From Bacteroides congonensis (lineage in GTDB: Bacteria; Bacteroidota; Bacteroidia; Bacteroidales; Bacteroidaceae), in assembly GCF_900130125.1 (NCBI RefSeq), contig NZ_FQXY01000011.1, positions 496,001 through 560,000 of the forward strand: a stretch of DNA of 64,000 nt, in the 5' to 3' direction. Below the pieces are notes generated by a model. The model saw only the letters and a list, made by a program, of their open reading frames with translations, was not told the DNA's origin and made no database searches. Shown here one piece after another: positions 7,760 through 18,200 of the stretch. How positions within the stretch are numbered: position 1 is the first letter of the stretch; every line of letters begins with the position of its first letter. The position numbers were made by a program, and so were the translations under genes.

Positions 7760-10700
7760 TTAAAATGTAACGTTAATTCCTAAAGAAATTACTCTGGCTT
7801 GTGGGTAAGCTCCATAATCATAATCACCAGATGACCCGTTGCTGGATTCAGGAGAGAAACCTCCGTCGTATTTGTCCCACATGAGAAGATTTTCTGCGGT
7901 GACATAGACACGTGCGTTCTGTACTATCTTTTTTAACGGTAGTTTGTATCCTAAAGTTATATTTTTTATTTTGATGAAATCCGAACTGTACAACCAACGG
8001 GTATCATATAACTGACCGGTATTTGAATTTCCGATTCCGGGTGTTTTCCCGTCACCAGGTTCTTCTTCCGAACGCCACATGTTTTTCCATCGGGATAATA
8101 CATTGATACTTACTCCCATTCCGGGTCTGTCCATGGCACGGCCAAGCAAACCATATATTTTACCGCCTGTTTGTCCGGTTATCAGGATTGACAGGTCAAA
8201 GTTTTTATATTTAAATGTATTTGTCATACCGAACGTAAAGTCAGGATCCGGTTTACCAACTAGTGTACGGTCGTTATCATTGATATATCCATTACCGTCT
8301 GTGTCTCGGAAACGTACATCACCTACCACGGTTTGTTGCATGACCGGATATTTCTTAAGGTCGGCTTGTGTTTGATAAACACCGATTGCGTCATATAAGT
8401 AGAATGATTTGACGGGTTGACCAACCATGAAAACTTGAGTGTTTTCAAATCCGGTAAAATAAGAACTGTTATCGTCTCCTAAACTGATTACTTTATTTTG
8501 ATTATATCCTATGTTGAATGAGGTATTCCATTTTAATTTTCCAACAAGGTTTTTAGTACTAAGTTCAACTTCAAATCCTTTGTTTCTGATGGACCCGATG
8601 TTACCCCAAGCTTTTGTAAAGCCTAATAAAGCTGGTACGTTTACTTTATACAATAAATCTTTGGTGGTTTTTATATAATAGTCAGCAGATATAAAAATAC
8701 GATTTTTAAATAATCCCATATCGAGAGCGATGTTCCAACTGTCAGTCTTTTCCCAACCCAATTCCTGATTGTTCAACGAAATAGGAGCAAATCCGTTGAT
8801 AACGCCACCTGATGTATAATTCGCATTATCTAAAACAGCAAGTGAAGCGTTGGATGGTATAGAGTTATTTCCGTTCATTCCCCAACTGGCACGTATTTTT
8901 AGTGAGTTGACAATGAAATCTTTAGACCAGAAATTTTCGTTAGAAATTCGATATGCAGCGGAAATGGCAGGGAAAATACCCCAACGACTGTTTTTACCGA
9001 AGCGGGAAGAGCCATCCCGGCGGATACTTGCTGTCAATAAGTATCGGTCGTCATATTCATATTGTGCACGTCCAAAATAAGACAATAAACGAGAAGGAGT
9101 GGACAGATTGGCTGCCGCCCTCTGCATTACTACGTCTTGCATATCAAAAATTTCTAGTGCATTATCAGGAAATTGTTTGGCAGATAAGTTACTTGAAGAG
9201 CCGTTGGAACTTTCCATAGAATAACCAGCCATTCCACTTACAGTATGCTTGTCAAATGTTCTGTTATATTTTAATAATGCTTGTAGCAGGAATTTATGAC
9301 TTCGGGTGTCTGAACGACTGCCGGTCGTTTCATAACCTTCTCCGTTACTCCATTTGGATGTAATATTGCTAGGCTTGAAATTACGGCTTTGACTGCTGTT
9401 GAAATTATAAGAACCGGTTAGCTCTGCTGACAAACCATTCCAAATGTCTGCTTTGACATAGGCAGAGGTGCTAAAACGGGCGTTCTCAGAATCCCTGACT
9501 GTTTGTTCCATGTTAGCAATCGGACTTACTTTGCTGGAACTTGTCCATGCATAAGGCGGGTGGCCTTCGGCTCCAGTGTATAACCCTGATGCAGGTTCTA
9601 CTATCGGGCACATGGTAAGCATATTGTTGGCTTGTTGGTCTTTGCCGTCTACGCGCCCGCCTTCACTCCATGTCGCACTGGGAGCCAGGTTGAATCCTAT
9701 AGTGATACGGTTTAATATTTTAGATTCTATATTGGCGCGCAGAGTCAAGCGTTTGTATCCGCTGGTAATGGCAATTCCTTGTTGATCTACATACCCTAAG
9801 GATACGCGATATTTGGTATTATTTCTTCCGCTGGAGATAGACAACTGGTAATTCTGCAGAGGTGCCAAACGGAAAAATTCATCTTGCCAGTCAACTAATA
9901 ACAAACCGCCGTAGTTCGGTTGTGTCCAACGGTCGTCATTAACATAATTGTAGTTCATTTTCCCTATCAGTTTTATGCGGGTTGCCATATCGTCGTTTGC
10001 AGTTGCTCCCATGCTGGCATATTTCTCCAGATATCTTTGGTTATTGTATGAGGTGCGAAAGTCAATCCATTCTTCCGGAGACAGTACATCAAGTTTCCTT
10101 TCCAATGACTGGACACCGTATGAAGCCTGAAATTGTACTCTTACTTTAGACTCTTGCGCTGCCTGTTTGGTAGTGATAAGCACTACACCGTTCGCACCGC
10201 GTGAACCGTAGATGGCAGAAGATGAAGCATCTTTTAGTACTTCAATAGACTGGATGTCACTGGGGTTAATACTGCCTAAATCGTCTGCGGGTATTCCATC
10301 AATCACATAAAGCGGGTCTGAACTGGCATTGATAGAAGCGGCTCCACGAATACGGATTTGCAACTCTGATCCTGGTTCGCCTGTAGTGGTACGTACCTCT
10401 ACTCCTGCCAATTGGCCTTGTAAAGCGGACGCGATGTTTGTTGTGGCTCGGTCTTCCAAACTTTCTGCATCTATTTTAGCTATAGATCCGGTAATATTTC
10501 CTTTTTTGGCAGTGCCATAACCGATAGACACAACTTCGTCTAATAGGATAGAAGACTCATCCAGTTTGATATGAAGGGGGTTGTCGGTAATGGAAACAGT
10601 TTTAGTGTTAAAACCGATAAAAGATACTTCCAGTGTTCTAATACTATTAGGTAATGACAGAATGAATTTTCCGTCCAAGTCTGTAATAGTTCCTTTGCTA

Positions 10701-10873
10701 GCACCTTTCGCCTTTACATTGGCGCCGATTATTGGTTCGTCTTTTTCATCGACTACAACACCAGTTACTGTTCGCTCTTGTGCAAACGACATTGCTGAAT
10801 GTAGTAAAGTTATGAGAAGGAATAATTGTATTTTCCTTCTCCAACTGCATTTTCCATACAAAATGTTTTTCAT
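7760..10873 (-). CDS. SusC/RagA-family TonB-dependent outer membrane transporter
   Basis: At 1037 residues this is a full-length SusC homologue. The signal peptide ends at about residue 32. A carboxypeptidase-D-like regulatory domain follows (TVTGVVVDEKDEPIIGANV, then ITDLDGKF). The plug domain contains VVSIGYGTAKKGNITGSI and the SusC signature SIEVLKDASSSAIYGSRGANGVVLITT. The remainder is the beta-barrel, ending in a phenylalanine (ISLGINVTF). It imports oligosaccharides captured with SusD, driven by TonB. It is the first gene of susCD. About 125 bp of its upstream DNA is closely similar to the upstream DNA of the GH2 gene, which suggests common control by the hybrid regulator encoded at 15246-19580. 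Confidence 0.96.
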   Translation of the reverse strand: MKNILYGKCSWRRKIQLFLLITLLHSAMSFAQERTVTGVVVDEKDEPIIGANVKAKGASKGTITDLDGKFILSLPNSIRTLEVSFIGFNTKTVSITDNPLHIKLDESSILLDEVVSIGYGTAKKGNITGSIAKIDAESLEDRATTNIASALQGQLAGVEVRTTTGEPGSELQIRIRGAASINASSDPLYVIDGIPADDLGSINPSDIQSIEVLKDASSSAIYGSRGANGVVLITTKQAAQESKVRVQFQASYGVQSLERKLDVLSPEEWIDFRTSYNNQRYLEKYASMGATANDDMATRIKLIGKMNYNYVNDDRWTQPNYGGLLLVDWQDEFFRLAPLQNYQLSISSGRNNTKYRVSLGYVDQQGIAITSGYKRLTLRANIESKILNRITIGFNLAPSATWSEGGRVDGKDQQANNMLTMCPIVEPASGLYTGAEGHPPYAWTSSSKVSPIANMEQTVRDSENARFSTSAYVKADIWNGLSAELTGSYNFNSSQSRNFKPSNITSKWSNGEGYETTGSRSDTRSHKFLLQALLKYNRTFDKHTVSGMAGYSMESSNGSSSNLSAKQFPDNALEIFDMQDVVMQRAAANLSTPSRLLSYFGRAQYEYDDRYLLTASIRRDGSSRFGKNSRWGIFPAISAAYRISNENFWSKDFIVNSLKIRASWGMNGNNSIPSNASLAVLDNANYTSGGVINGFAPISLNNQELGWEKTDSWNIALDMGLFKNRIFISADYYIKTTKDLLYKVNVPALLGFTKAWGNIGSIRNKGFEVELSTKNLVGKLKWNTSFNIGYNQNKVISLGDDNSSYFTGFENTQVFMVGQPVKSFYLYDAIGVYQTQADLKKYPVMQQTVVGDVRFRDTDGNGYINDNDRTLVGKPDPDFTFGMTNTFKYKNFDLSILITGQTGGKIYGLLGRAMDRPGMGVSINVLSRWKNMWRSEEEPGDGKTPGIGNSNTGQLYDTRWLYSSDFIKIKNITLGYKLPLKKIVQNARVYVTAENLLMWDKYDGGFSPESSNGSSGDYDYGAYPQARVISLGINVTF

Positions 10874-10942
10874 GTTGATATATCTAAGTGATTAAATTAA
10901 TAATTTTAGAGAAGCAGACAGACTGTAGTTTGTCTGACTTCT

Positions 10943-11066
10943 TCTGCAAAGGAAGTGCATTAGAAGAATTTACGTCTAAATATTCGTACGGAAAAGATGT
11001 AATTTCATACTAATTACTGAAAAATATACTTGGTATTTGTACACTATCCTTTATGATAGTACAAAT
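10943..11066 (-). promoter_or_regulatory. Putative hybrid-regulator operator and promoter of susCD
   Basis: Read on the minus strand, an inverted pair ATTTGTAC-N16-GTACAAAT (11035-11066) is followed 49 bp later by ATCTTTTCCGTAC (GTAC at 10986-10989), and 35 bp later by the -7-like TTCCTTTGCA (TTTG at 10947-10950). The same layout occurs before the GH2 gene and, in part, before the divergent GH28 gene. The -7 element departs from TAnnTTTG and no -33 TTTG is seen, as expected for an activator-dependent promoter. The assignment to the local hybrid regulator is inference. Confidence 0.65.
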
Positions 11067-11075
11067 ATAACCATT

Positions 11076-11954
11076 TCAGCGAAGTGCTTTTATACGTTCA
11101 TACATCTGTTTACCCAAATATTCTGCAGAATCTTGGTTGAAATGTAAACGGTCACCCATCAGCTCTGCATTTGACATATCTATTAGCCAGACATTTTTAT
11201 CTTCTTTGGCAAAGCGTCTCATAGCGGCTTCCACTTCGCTGCCGTATTGCTTGTTTTTCTTGGCTACTGTGCCGAAGATGAATGGAAGTTCGGAATAATC
11301 CTTTCCTGTTTTTTCACTTAAATGATTGCGTATATACAGGACTACTGTTTTCAGGTTTTCGTAATATTTGTCTCCATGGGCATGGTCGCTTTCTCCTTGA
11401 TGCCACAAGAATGCATCAATTTGATAACCGTTCTTTAGCTTTGATAATGTATTGTCAATACAACCATCTATGTTATTAATAAAAGATAGAAGTAATGAAC
11501 GTCCTTTTTGGTTGGTGGATATGTTATTTGCCAGCCATTCTGGATTTGCCGACCAGTGAACCGATTTGTCCGAAGTTGTGGAAGGCTCGATGGAAGTTCC
11601 GCCGATAGCCCATTTGATGACGTAGAAAGGTTCCTGCCACATTTGTTCCAGCCAATAATATGTAACAGCGTCATATCCCCATGTATTCGGTTTGGCTCTT
11701 CTTTTACTTTTTGGCCAATAGGGGCGAAATTTTCCGTCTGTTCGGTTTTGGGCTATTTTGCAATATTTGTAAGCACCTGTAGTGAAGGCTGTGTCTGTTG
11801 CCATAACTTTGATGTAATCCGGTAGCCGGTCATTGGGAACTCGCCCATCGGTATTTGATTGCCCGGCTGTAATAATAACGTGTGCAGGTTCATTTTTGCT
11901 TGCATAACAGTTGCAACTGAACACAAAGACTAAAATAAAAAATAAATTCTTCAT
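11076..11954 (-). CDS. Secreted SGNH/SASA-type carbohydrate esterase (CE6-like)
   Basis: A 292-residue protein with signal MKNLFFILVFVFSCNCYA. It has the sialate O-acetylesterase-like (SASA, PF03629) arrangement: GQSNTDGR as the nucleophile block, AIGGTSIEP, FLWHQGESDH and, near the C-terminus, DRLHFNQDS with the Asp-x-x-His pair. Members remove acetyl groups from plant polysaccharides (CE6) or sialic acids; the pectin context favours an acetylated pectin or hemicellulose substrate. A hairpin at 11987-12029 separates it from the GH2 gene upstream, and no clear promoter of its own was found in the 30 bp before it. Its 3' end touches the operator region of susC (stop at 11076, operator up to 11066). 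Confidence 0.85.
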   Translation of the reverse strand: MKNLFFILVFVFSCNCYASKNEPAHVIITAGQSNTDGRVPNDRLPDYIKVMATDTAFTTGAYKYCKIAQNRTDGKFRPYWPKSKRRAKPNTWGYDAVTYYWLEQMWQEPFYVIKWAIGGTSIEPSTTSDKSVHWSANPEWLANNISTNQKGRSLLLSFINNIDGCIDNTLSKLKNGYQIDAFLWHQGESDHAHGDKYYENLKTVVLYIRNHLSEKTGKDYSELPFIFGTVAKKNKQYGSEVEAAMRRFAKEDKNVWLIDMSNAELMGDRLHFNQDSAEYLGKQMYERIKALR

Positions 11955-11986
11955 ATGGGAATATTATTGAGATAAGTTATGTTGTT

Positions 11987-12029
11987 GAAAGTCCTTCTAA
12001 ACGATAAAATAAACGTAAGAAGGACTTTC
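11987..12029. terminator. Hairpin between the GH2 and esterase genes
   Basis: A perfect 12-bp inverted repeat (11987-11998 with 12018-12029; arm GAAAGTCCTTCT) with a 19-base loop lies 50 bp after the GH2 stop. There is no strong T tract on the minus strand, so it may be a partial terminator or a message-stabilising hairpin. Confidence 0.55.
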
Positions 12030-12079
12030 TATCAAAACTAACAATATTATTTGAAATCTAATGCCTGTTGAAAACTGGA

Positions 12080-15043
12080 TCAGTTGATTGATTCAAGAAA
12101 CTCAACTTCTACAATTCTAAGAGTATTTTTGCTTTTATTCTTTTCCAATTCCATTTCGTTCGCCACTTTTGCTTTTACTTCTGTTATTTCTCCAAAAGCG
12201 TCATTATCACTTGTGTTGCCTTTCAGACGGATTGTGATTGTACTTGCTTTTATAGGATTGTCTATAGTCAGATGGACATATCCCAAGCTTTTGTCGGTAT
12301 TTCCACTCCATATTAGTTTGTTTCCTGCAAATACTTCCAAAGGATAACTACGAGTACGCCATCCTTGTAATTTTAGGCAAATATCATCTATTTTAGCCTC
12401 TCTCTCGAGTGTATAGGTTATCCATGCTGTACTTAGTTTACCATCATTTTTCCATTCACTCAATTCATTATCATCGAAGCTTTTTTCTGTTTCTCCATTG
12501 TTGAAACCTGCTTTTGCAGATACTATTCGTATTCCCTTTTTGGTATCTTTATAAGATGGGGTAGATGGAGTTTCTCCTTTATCTAGCCTACCTTTCAAAG
12601 TTGCTTGCGGAAGATAAGTGCTTAATCCTTTGTTTACTTTTACCGGAATGGTTTCCAATGTAATAGTTTCGGCTGGAAGCCCTTTCGTTTGTGCTGTTAG
12701 AATAATTTTTCCTGCAGTGGTTGTACTGCGGATAAGGGCGCGGTTGATGCCGCACTCTACCGGTAGATTGGTATCGAGGATATGATTGTGTTCTCCTTGG
12801 GCAATTCCTCCTCGCCATTCTGCATTGCCTTTTAGTGTGAATTGTACTGTACGGTTATCCAGCGGACAACGGTTCCCGTTTTTGTCTACTACTTCCACTT
12901 GTATTAATGCCATGTCTGCACCGTCAGCGTGGAAACCTTCCGGATTCAGAATGGTGGTGAGTTTTAATTTCGCGGGTTCTCCTACTGTTTTTATCATATA
13001 ACGACTGACTTCTTTACCAGCTTTGTTGTAGCTGATAGCTTCCAGTTTTCCCGGTTGGTAAGAAACCTTGTCGAAAGTGAAGAGGAAGTTGTATTCACGT
13101 TTTCCTTTTCCTAAAGATTTGCCATTTAAGAAAAGTTCTACATCTTCTCCATTAGAGACAACATATACAGGTTTTGTAGTATTTTCAGGATAATTCCAAT
13201 GTCCGATTATATAAGTCTGAAACCTATCTGTATCTACCCATCCATTCCACATGACTTGATGGGTATAGAAACCATCTTTTTCAATACGCATTGGGTCTGT
13301 TACACCACTGCGCCGGTAATTTTCGGCTCCCCGATGATGGGTGTTACTGTCGGAGAAAATAATTTTAGCTCCACCGGAATTGACTCTGGTACCTGTTCCG
13401 GGGCGTTCACGCCAATAGTCATACCAACGGCGGATAAGTTCGACGGCAAATTCGTCTTGGTTGTGGTTATAGCTAGTGGCCGGTTGGTTACGGTGGAGCG
13501 GTCCGTCACCTTCTTTATGGAAAGGATAACTGTATTCATCCCAATATTTGCGTAGTCCTTCGTCGCGACAATATTCAGTAGCCCACATCGGGTGGTGCAT
13601 ACTCTTATTAATATATAACATTTCACCCCCGTATTCAGCTTCACGAATGTCCAGCATTTCACGTGAACCGATAGCTCGTCCACCGAAAGGATCGTATTTG
13701 TCACGGATAGCTTTCATTTCTATCATGTGTTCACGACTGATAGATTCATTGCCGCATTCATAAAAAAGAATACTGGGATTATTACGATTATAGATTATTG
13801 CATCACGCATTAATTCGACACGTTGTTCCCATTGGCGTCCTTCACGGTCTTTTTCAGAGTCTCCGGCAGGCATTGCTTGTATCAGACCTACGCGGTCACA
13901 AGATTCAATGTCCTGCTTCCATGGTGTGACGTGCATCCAACGAACTAAATTTCCGTTGCTTTTCACCATTAGAGCATTTGAGTAATCACTAAGCCAGGCC
14001 GGAATAGACATGCCTACAGCAGGCCATTCATTGCTTGTACGTTGTGCATACCCTTTCATTTGGATAATACGGTCGTTCAGCCATATTTTACCCTCAGCGA
14101 AGCGTGTCTTACGGAATCCTGTACGTGTATTTACCTCATCAAAAACTTGGTTGTTTTCATTTTTTAGTGCTGTTTTTACTGTGTACAGATAACCGTATCC
14201 CCAACTCCATAAATGAAGATTGCCTATAAGAGCAGAAGCTTTTACTATCCCTGTTTCTCCGGCTTTTAGAGTCACTTTGTCACCTTGGAAGCTTTTGACT
14301 TGTTTACCGTCAGCATCGAATACGGTTACCTGATAGCTGAATAGGCGAGGTTCTTTACTATCATTTCTGACTTCCGATTCAGCATGAATCGTTGCTTTGC
14401 GTCCTTTTACATCAATGTCTTTGGCATAGACATATACGCCTGTTGTTTTTAGGTTACTGTATAAAGGAAGAGTTTGGTAAACATTGTCAGTAACATAGAG
14501 AAAAACATTTTTAGGAATACCGCCGTAATTGGCATTGAAATTCCGGTCGTTCCACTGAAATCTTGATTTTGTAGCAGCTTCTCTATAGGTCCAACTGTTA
14601 TCAGTGCGTACTGCAATTAAGTTTTCACCTTGTTTAATGTATGGAGTTAGGTCGAAGCCTACTGCCATGACTCCGTTCTCATGTTTTCCTAAGTGGTGTC
14701 CATTGATATAGAAATCACCGCCTTGACGTACTCCTTCAAACTCTATGAAAACTTTCTGGTTGCTTTTTAATTCGGGCAGTTGGAACTTTTTACGATACCA
14801 AGTTATGGTATCTGTAAGTTCCTCGATAGATACTTTGAATGCTTCATCTTCGTTAAAAGCATGGGGCAAAGTTACTTGTTTCCATTGACTGTCGTCAAAT
14901 TTAGCATCTTTAGCTTTAGGATAGTCTCCTGTCCGCAGTTTCCATTCACTGTTGAAATTGTATTTTTTACGTTCGGATGCCTGTCCTTTGATAATAGGCA
15001 GTGCAGCCAATAGAAATACAAAAAGAAATAATTTGTGTTTCAT
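12080..15043 (-). CDS. GH2-family glycoside hydrolase, probably beta-galactosidase-like
   Basis: A secreted enzyme of about 987 residues; the ATG at 15043 gives a better signal peptide (MKHKLFLFVFLLAALPIIKG) than the ATG three codons earlier. The N-terminal jelly-roll has the GH2 sugar-binding signature (LPHAFNEDEAF, YRKKFQLPE). The barrel carries FYECGNES, whose Glu near residue 433 is the acid/base, and MWATEYCRDEG, whose Glu near residue 490 is the expected nucleophile. After the barrel come a DUF4982-like domain and Ig-like repeats, then a C-terminal sandwich resembling a discoidin/F5-8C domain (FDDNELSEWKNDGKLSTAWITY). GH2 enzymes in rhamnogalacturonan loci usually remove galactose or other beta-linked side-chain sugars; the exact specificity cannot be read here. 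It has its own operator-like region shared with susC. Confidence 0.9.
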   Translation of the reverse strand: MKHKLFLFVFLLAALPIIKGQASERKKYNFNSEWKLRTGDYPKAKDAKFDDSQWKQVTLPHAFNEDEAFKVSIEELTDTITWYRKKFQLPELKSNQKVFIEFEGVRQGGDFYINGHHLGKHENGVMAVGFDLTPYIKQGENLIAVRTDNSWTYREAATKSRFQWNDRNFNANYGGIPKNVFLYVTDNVYQTLPLYSNLKTTGVYVYAKDIDVKGRKATIHAESEVRNDSKEPRLFSYQVTVFDADGKQVKSFQGDKVTLKAGETGIVKASALIGNLHLWSWGYGYLYTVKTALKNENNQVFDEVNTRTGFRKTRFAEGKIWLNDRIIQMKGYAQRTSNEWPAVGMSIPAWLSDYSNALMVKSNGNLVRWMHVTPWKQDIESCDRVGLIQAMPAGDSEKDREGRQWEQRVELMRDAIIYNRNNPSILFYECGNESISREHMIEMKAIRDKYDPFGGRAIGSREMLDIREAEYGGEMLYINKSMHHPMWATEYCRDEGLRKYWDEYSYPFHKEGDGPLHRNQPATSYNHNQDEFAVELIRRWYDYWRERPGTGTRVNSGGAKIIFSDSNTHHRGAENYRRSGVTDPMRIEKDGFYTHQVMWNGWVDTDRFQTYIIGHWNYPENTTKPVYVVSNGEDVELFLNGKSLGKGKREYNFLFTFDKVSYQPGKLEAISYNKAGKEVSRYMIKTVGEPAKLKLTTILNPEGFHADGADMALIQVEVVDKNGNRCPLDNRTVQFTLKGNAEWRGGIAQGEHNHILDTNLPVECGINRALIRSTTTAGKIILTAQTKGLPAETITLETIPVKVNKGLSTYLPQATLKGRLDKGETPSTPSYKDTKKGIRIVSAKAGFNNGETEKSFDDNELSEWKNDGKLSTAWITYTLEREAKIDDICLKLQGWRTRSYPLEVFAGNKLIWSGNTDKSLGYVHLTIDNPIKASTITIRLKGNTSDNDAFGEITEVKAKVANEMELEKNKSKNTLRIVEVEFLESIN

Positions 15044-15065
15044 GATAATCAATTAAAATGTTCTG

Positions 15066-15189
15066 CTGCAAAGAAAGTGCATTGAAAGAAAATAGACCTA
15101 TACTACCGTACAGAAAGGATGTAATTTTTATCTTCCGGTGAAAAAAGCGGAACGGGTATTTGTACACAATTTCGGATAATAGTACACAT
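15066..15189 (-). promoter_or_regulatory. Putative hybrid-regulator operator and promoter of the GH2 gene
   Basis: Minus-strand reading gives ATGTGTAC-N16-GTACAAAT (15158-15189), then 50 bp, then ATCCTTTCTGTAC (GTAC at 15108-15111), then exactly 35 bp, then TTTGCA (TTTG at 15069-15072). Much of the 125-bp region matches the susC upstream region base for base (for example CTGCAAAG-AAGTGCATT and AGATGTAATTT-type words). The start of transcription would be near 15060, leaving a leader of only about 15-20 bases before the ATG at 15043. Confidence 0.65.
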
Positions 15190-15212
15190 TCCCCGATGAA
15201 AAGGGGAATGTG
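15185..15212 (-). terminator. Hairpin after the hybrid regulator gene
   Basis: A perfect 10-bp inverted repeat CACATTCCCC / GGGGAATGTG (15185-15194 with 15203-15212) lies 34 bp past the regulator's stop codon. It overlaps the outer GTACACAT half-site of the GH2 operator by a few bases. There is no T tract, so termination is uncertain. Confidence 0.5.
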
Positions 15213-15245
15213 ATACTATTGTGTGTCAGTTATCGCGTATCTTTT

Positions 15246-18200
15246 TCAGGCATCCGTTTCATTGTTTTCTTCCTTGGCAGATTGCTCCGTATCGTCCGAT
15301 GAATCACTGGAAGCCGGAGCTTTACCACCGTTTTTCTGATAAACCGAAGGAGCTATCCCGAACTGGTTCTTGAAACACTTGCTGAAATAATACGGGTCGT
15401 TGATACCTACCTTGTACGATATTTCGGCAATGGTCAAGTCTTCGGTCAGCAGTAATTCCGCAGCTTTCTTCAGCCGGATGACACGCAAGTATTCGTTCGG
15501 CGAATATCCCGTGACGCCGCGTACCTTCTTATAAAACACGGTACGTCCCAATCCCATAAGATTGGCATAGTCATCCACGGAAAATTCTGTTTCTACCATA
15601 TGTTCGTTCAGCATATCATTCAACTTCGCGAGGAATTTACTGTCCTTGTTGTTCGTACAGATAGCCGCATGAACCATTCCCGGCTCGTTGGAGAATTTCT
15701 CACGTAGTTTGTCCCGTTGCTCTATCAGTTTGGAGATTCTCGCCAGTAGTAGAGAGATACTGAACGGCTTGGTAATATAAGCGTCTGCACCGGATTCAAT
15801 ACCTTCCAGGTACTTTTCTTCCATGTTGAGGGCAGTCAGCAGAATGATAGGGATGTGACTGGTGGCAAACTCGTTCTTTAGTTTCTTGGTTACCTCGAAT
15901 CCGGTCATGCCCGGCATCAATACATCACAGATAATCAAGTCCGCATCGTAAGTCTGTGCACGCTCGAATCCGCTGATACCGTCCGCTTCCGCCACTACTT
16001 CGAAATACTGTCCGATTTCCTCTTTTAAGAACTCGCGGACATCGTTGTCGTCCTCAATGATTAATACTTTCCGCTTGTTCAACGGCGCGGTAGAAGTAGC
16101 CGGCTCTTCGTCCGTCTTTTCGTCTGTGACAAGTTCCTTGTGGCGTTGTTCTTCTTCCTCAATCAATAGCTGGTTGGGAACAAGGAAATCCTTTTCTTCG
16201 TAAACGCCGGCATCGGTTGGCAGTTCGACTGTGAAGATAGAGCCTCCACCCTCATTCTCATTATAAGAAATCGTTCCTTTGTGCATATTGACCAGCCCGT
16301 AGGTCAGATGCAGGCCTACGCCCACACTGCTGTGTGAGAAACTGCTTTGCATAAAACGCTTGAACAGTTCCGCACGCTTTTCTTTCGGAATGCCCAGTCC
16401 TGTGTCTGTCACCTGGATGCAGAGTTGTTTCTTTTGTTCCTGCACGTCTACCTTGAATACAATCTTGCCATTGGAAGGAGTATATTTAAAGGCATTGGAA
16501 AGCAGGTTGTAAATCACCTTGTCGAGATTTCCCTTATCAACAGGCATCTTATAAGAATTTAGTGAAGGCTCAAAACGGAAGTCCATGTTTTTGGATTCGC
16601 TCACGTCCTTGAAACTAAGGAATATCTCATAGCAGAAAGCGATAATATCCGTCTCTTCCAGTGAAAGGGCGAGCTTGTTTTTCTGCATCTTCCTGAATTC
16701 CAGTAACTGGTTGATAAGCCGCAGCATCCGTTTCGTGCTCTTGTCCATAATCTTCAGGGAGTGCTGCATGTCCTTGGAATGATTCCCCATATTGACGATT
16801 CTTTCTAAAGCACCCTGAATCAGTGTCAGCGGAGTGCGGAATTCGTGGGAAATGTTGGTAAAGAATTCCAGTTTGTATTCCGTCAACTGGTTCTCTACGG
16901 CAATACGGTTGCGCAAGGCATTGAAGTTCCGGATAATGCGGAAACTGAAATAACCTGCTATGGCAATCAGAATCGCATAAATCAGATACGCCCAACCGGT
17001 CTTCCAGAAGGGTGGGGCTATCACAATCTCCATGATGTTTTCCTCTCCCCAAATGCCGGCGGCATTGCAGGCTTTCACGTGAAGTTCGTATTTGCCCGGC
17101 GGCAAATTCCGGTAACCGGCAAAGTTCAGGCTGGAAGGCGAACTCCATTCCGTATCGTATGGCGGCAGGCTGTAAGAGTATTTGGATATACCATCGAGAT
17201 AGTTGAAAGTGGAGAAAGAGATAATGAATGAATTCTGATAATATTTCAGATTCAGTCCGTTGATATAAGGCATGGCTTCCTGCAAAGGCGAGTCTTCTAC
17301 ACCCGGAAGCATATGTGCGCCGTTGATTTGAAGTCCGGTGAAGATGACGGAAGCAGGTTTGTCGAGGTTCTCTATCTTATTGGCATCCAACACCACCAGT
17401 CCGTAGTTTGTCCCGAACAACAAATTGCCGTCGTTGCTGACGCAGGCAGTGTTCTCGCTATATACATTTCCTAAAGTATAAGAGGAGAAGAAGTGATTCT
17501 CGATTTGTCTGGTTGCCGGAGTGAAGCGGGAAATTCCGTATTCGGTGGCAATCCACATCTTGTTGTCCTTGTCCTGGATAATAGACTGCACCACGGCATT
17601 GGATAATCCGTCTTTTATATCATAACAGTCGAACGTCAGATGTTGATAATTGCCTTCCGGACGGCAGACCGCAAATCCGGCTCCGGCAGTCCCAATCCAC
17701 ATATTGCCTTTATCGTCATTCATCAGGCAACGGATTTCGTTACTGGGGAATGTACCGTTGGCATGATTGTATATCACATAATTCTTGGGCGAAGCAATCA
17801 GTGAATCGGGATGGAAGATGTAGACACCATTATTGGTTCCTACCCACATTCGCCCGTTCTTGTCTTCTTCGATGACACGGATACGCTTCTCGCCGTAATT
17901 ATCCTGTAGGAAATGTTTGAATTCATAACCATCGGCTGTCTTTACCGCTAGGTTCAGTCCGCCGCCGAAAGTGCCCAGCCACATACGTCCTTTTTTGTCC
18001 CGATAGATAGAGTAAACCTGGTCGTTGGATAGTGAATGAGGGTCTTTGCTGTCGTTCCTGTACCACTTGTTTGCGCCGATACGTAGCCCTATTCCTCTCA
18101 TTCCCAACCACAGGTTGCCTTCGGAGTCCTCATTCATGCTATATACGTTGTGTGTGAAGTCTTCTTGCCGGATTATCTTGGTCAAGGTAGGGTTGTATTC

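Noticed and set aside
16627..17231. Long reading frames inside the hybrid regulator gene on both strands.
   Set aside because: They are shadows of a strongly supported coding frame, without family motifs or promoters; the same applies to similar frames inside the SusC, GH2, lipA-DPP IV and purC genes.
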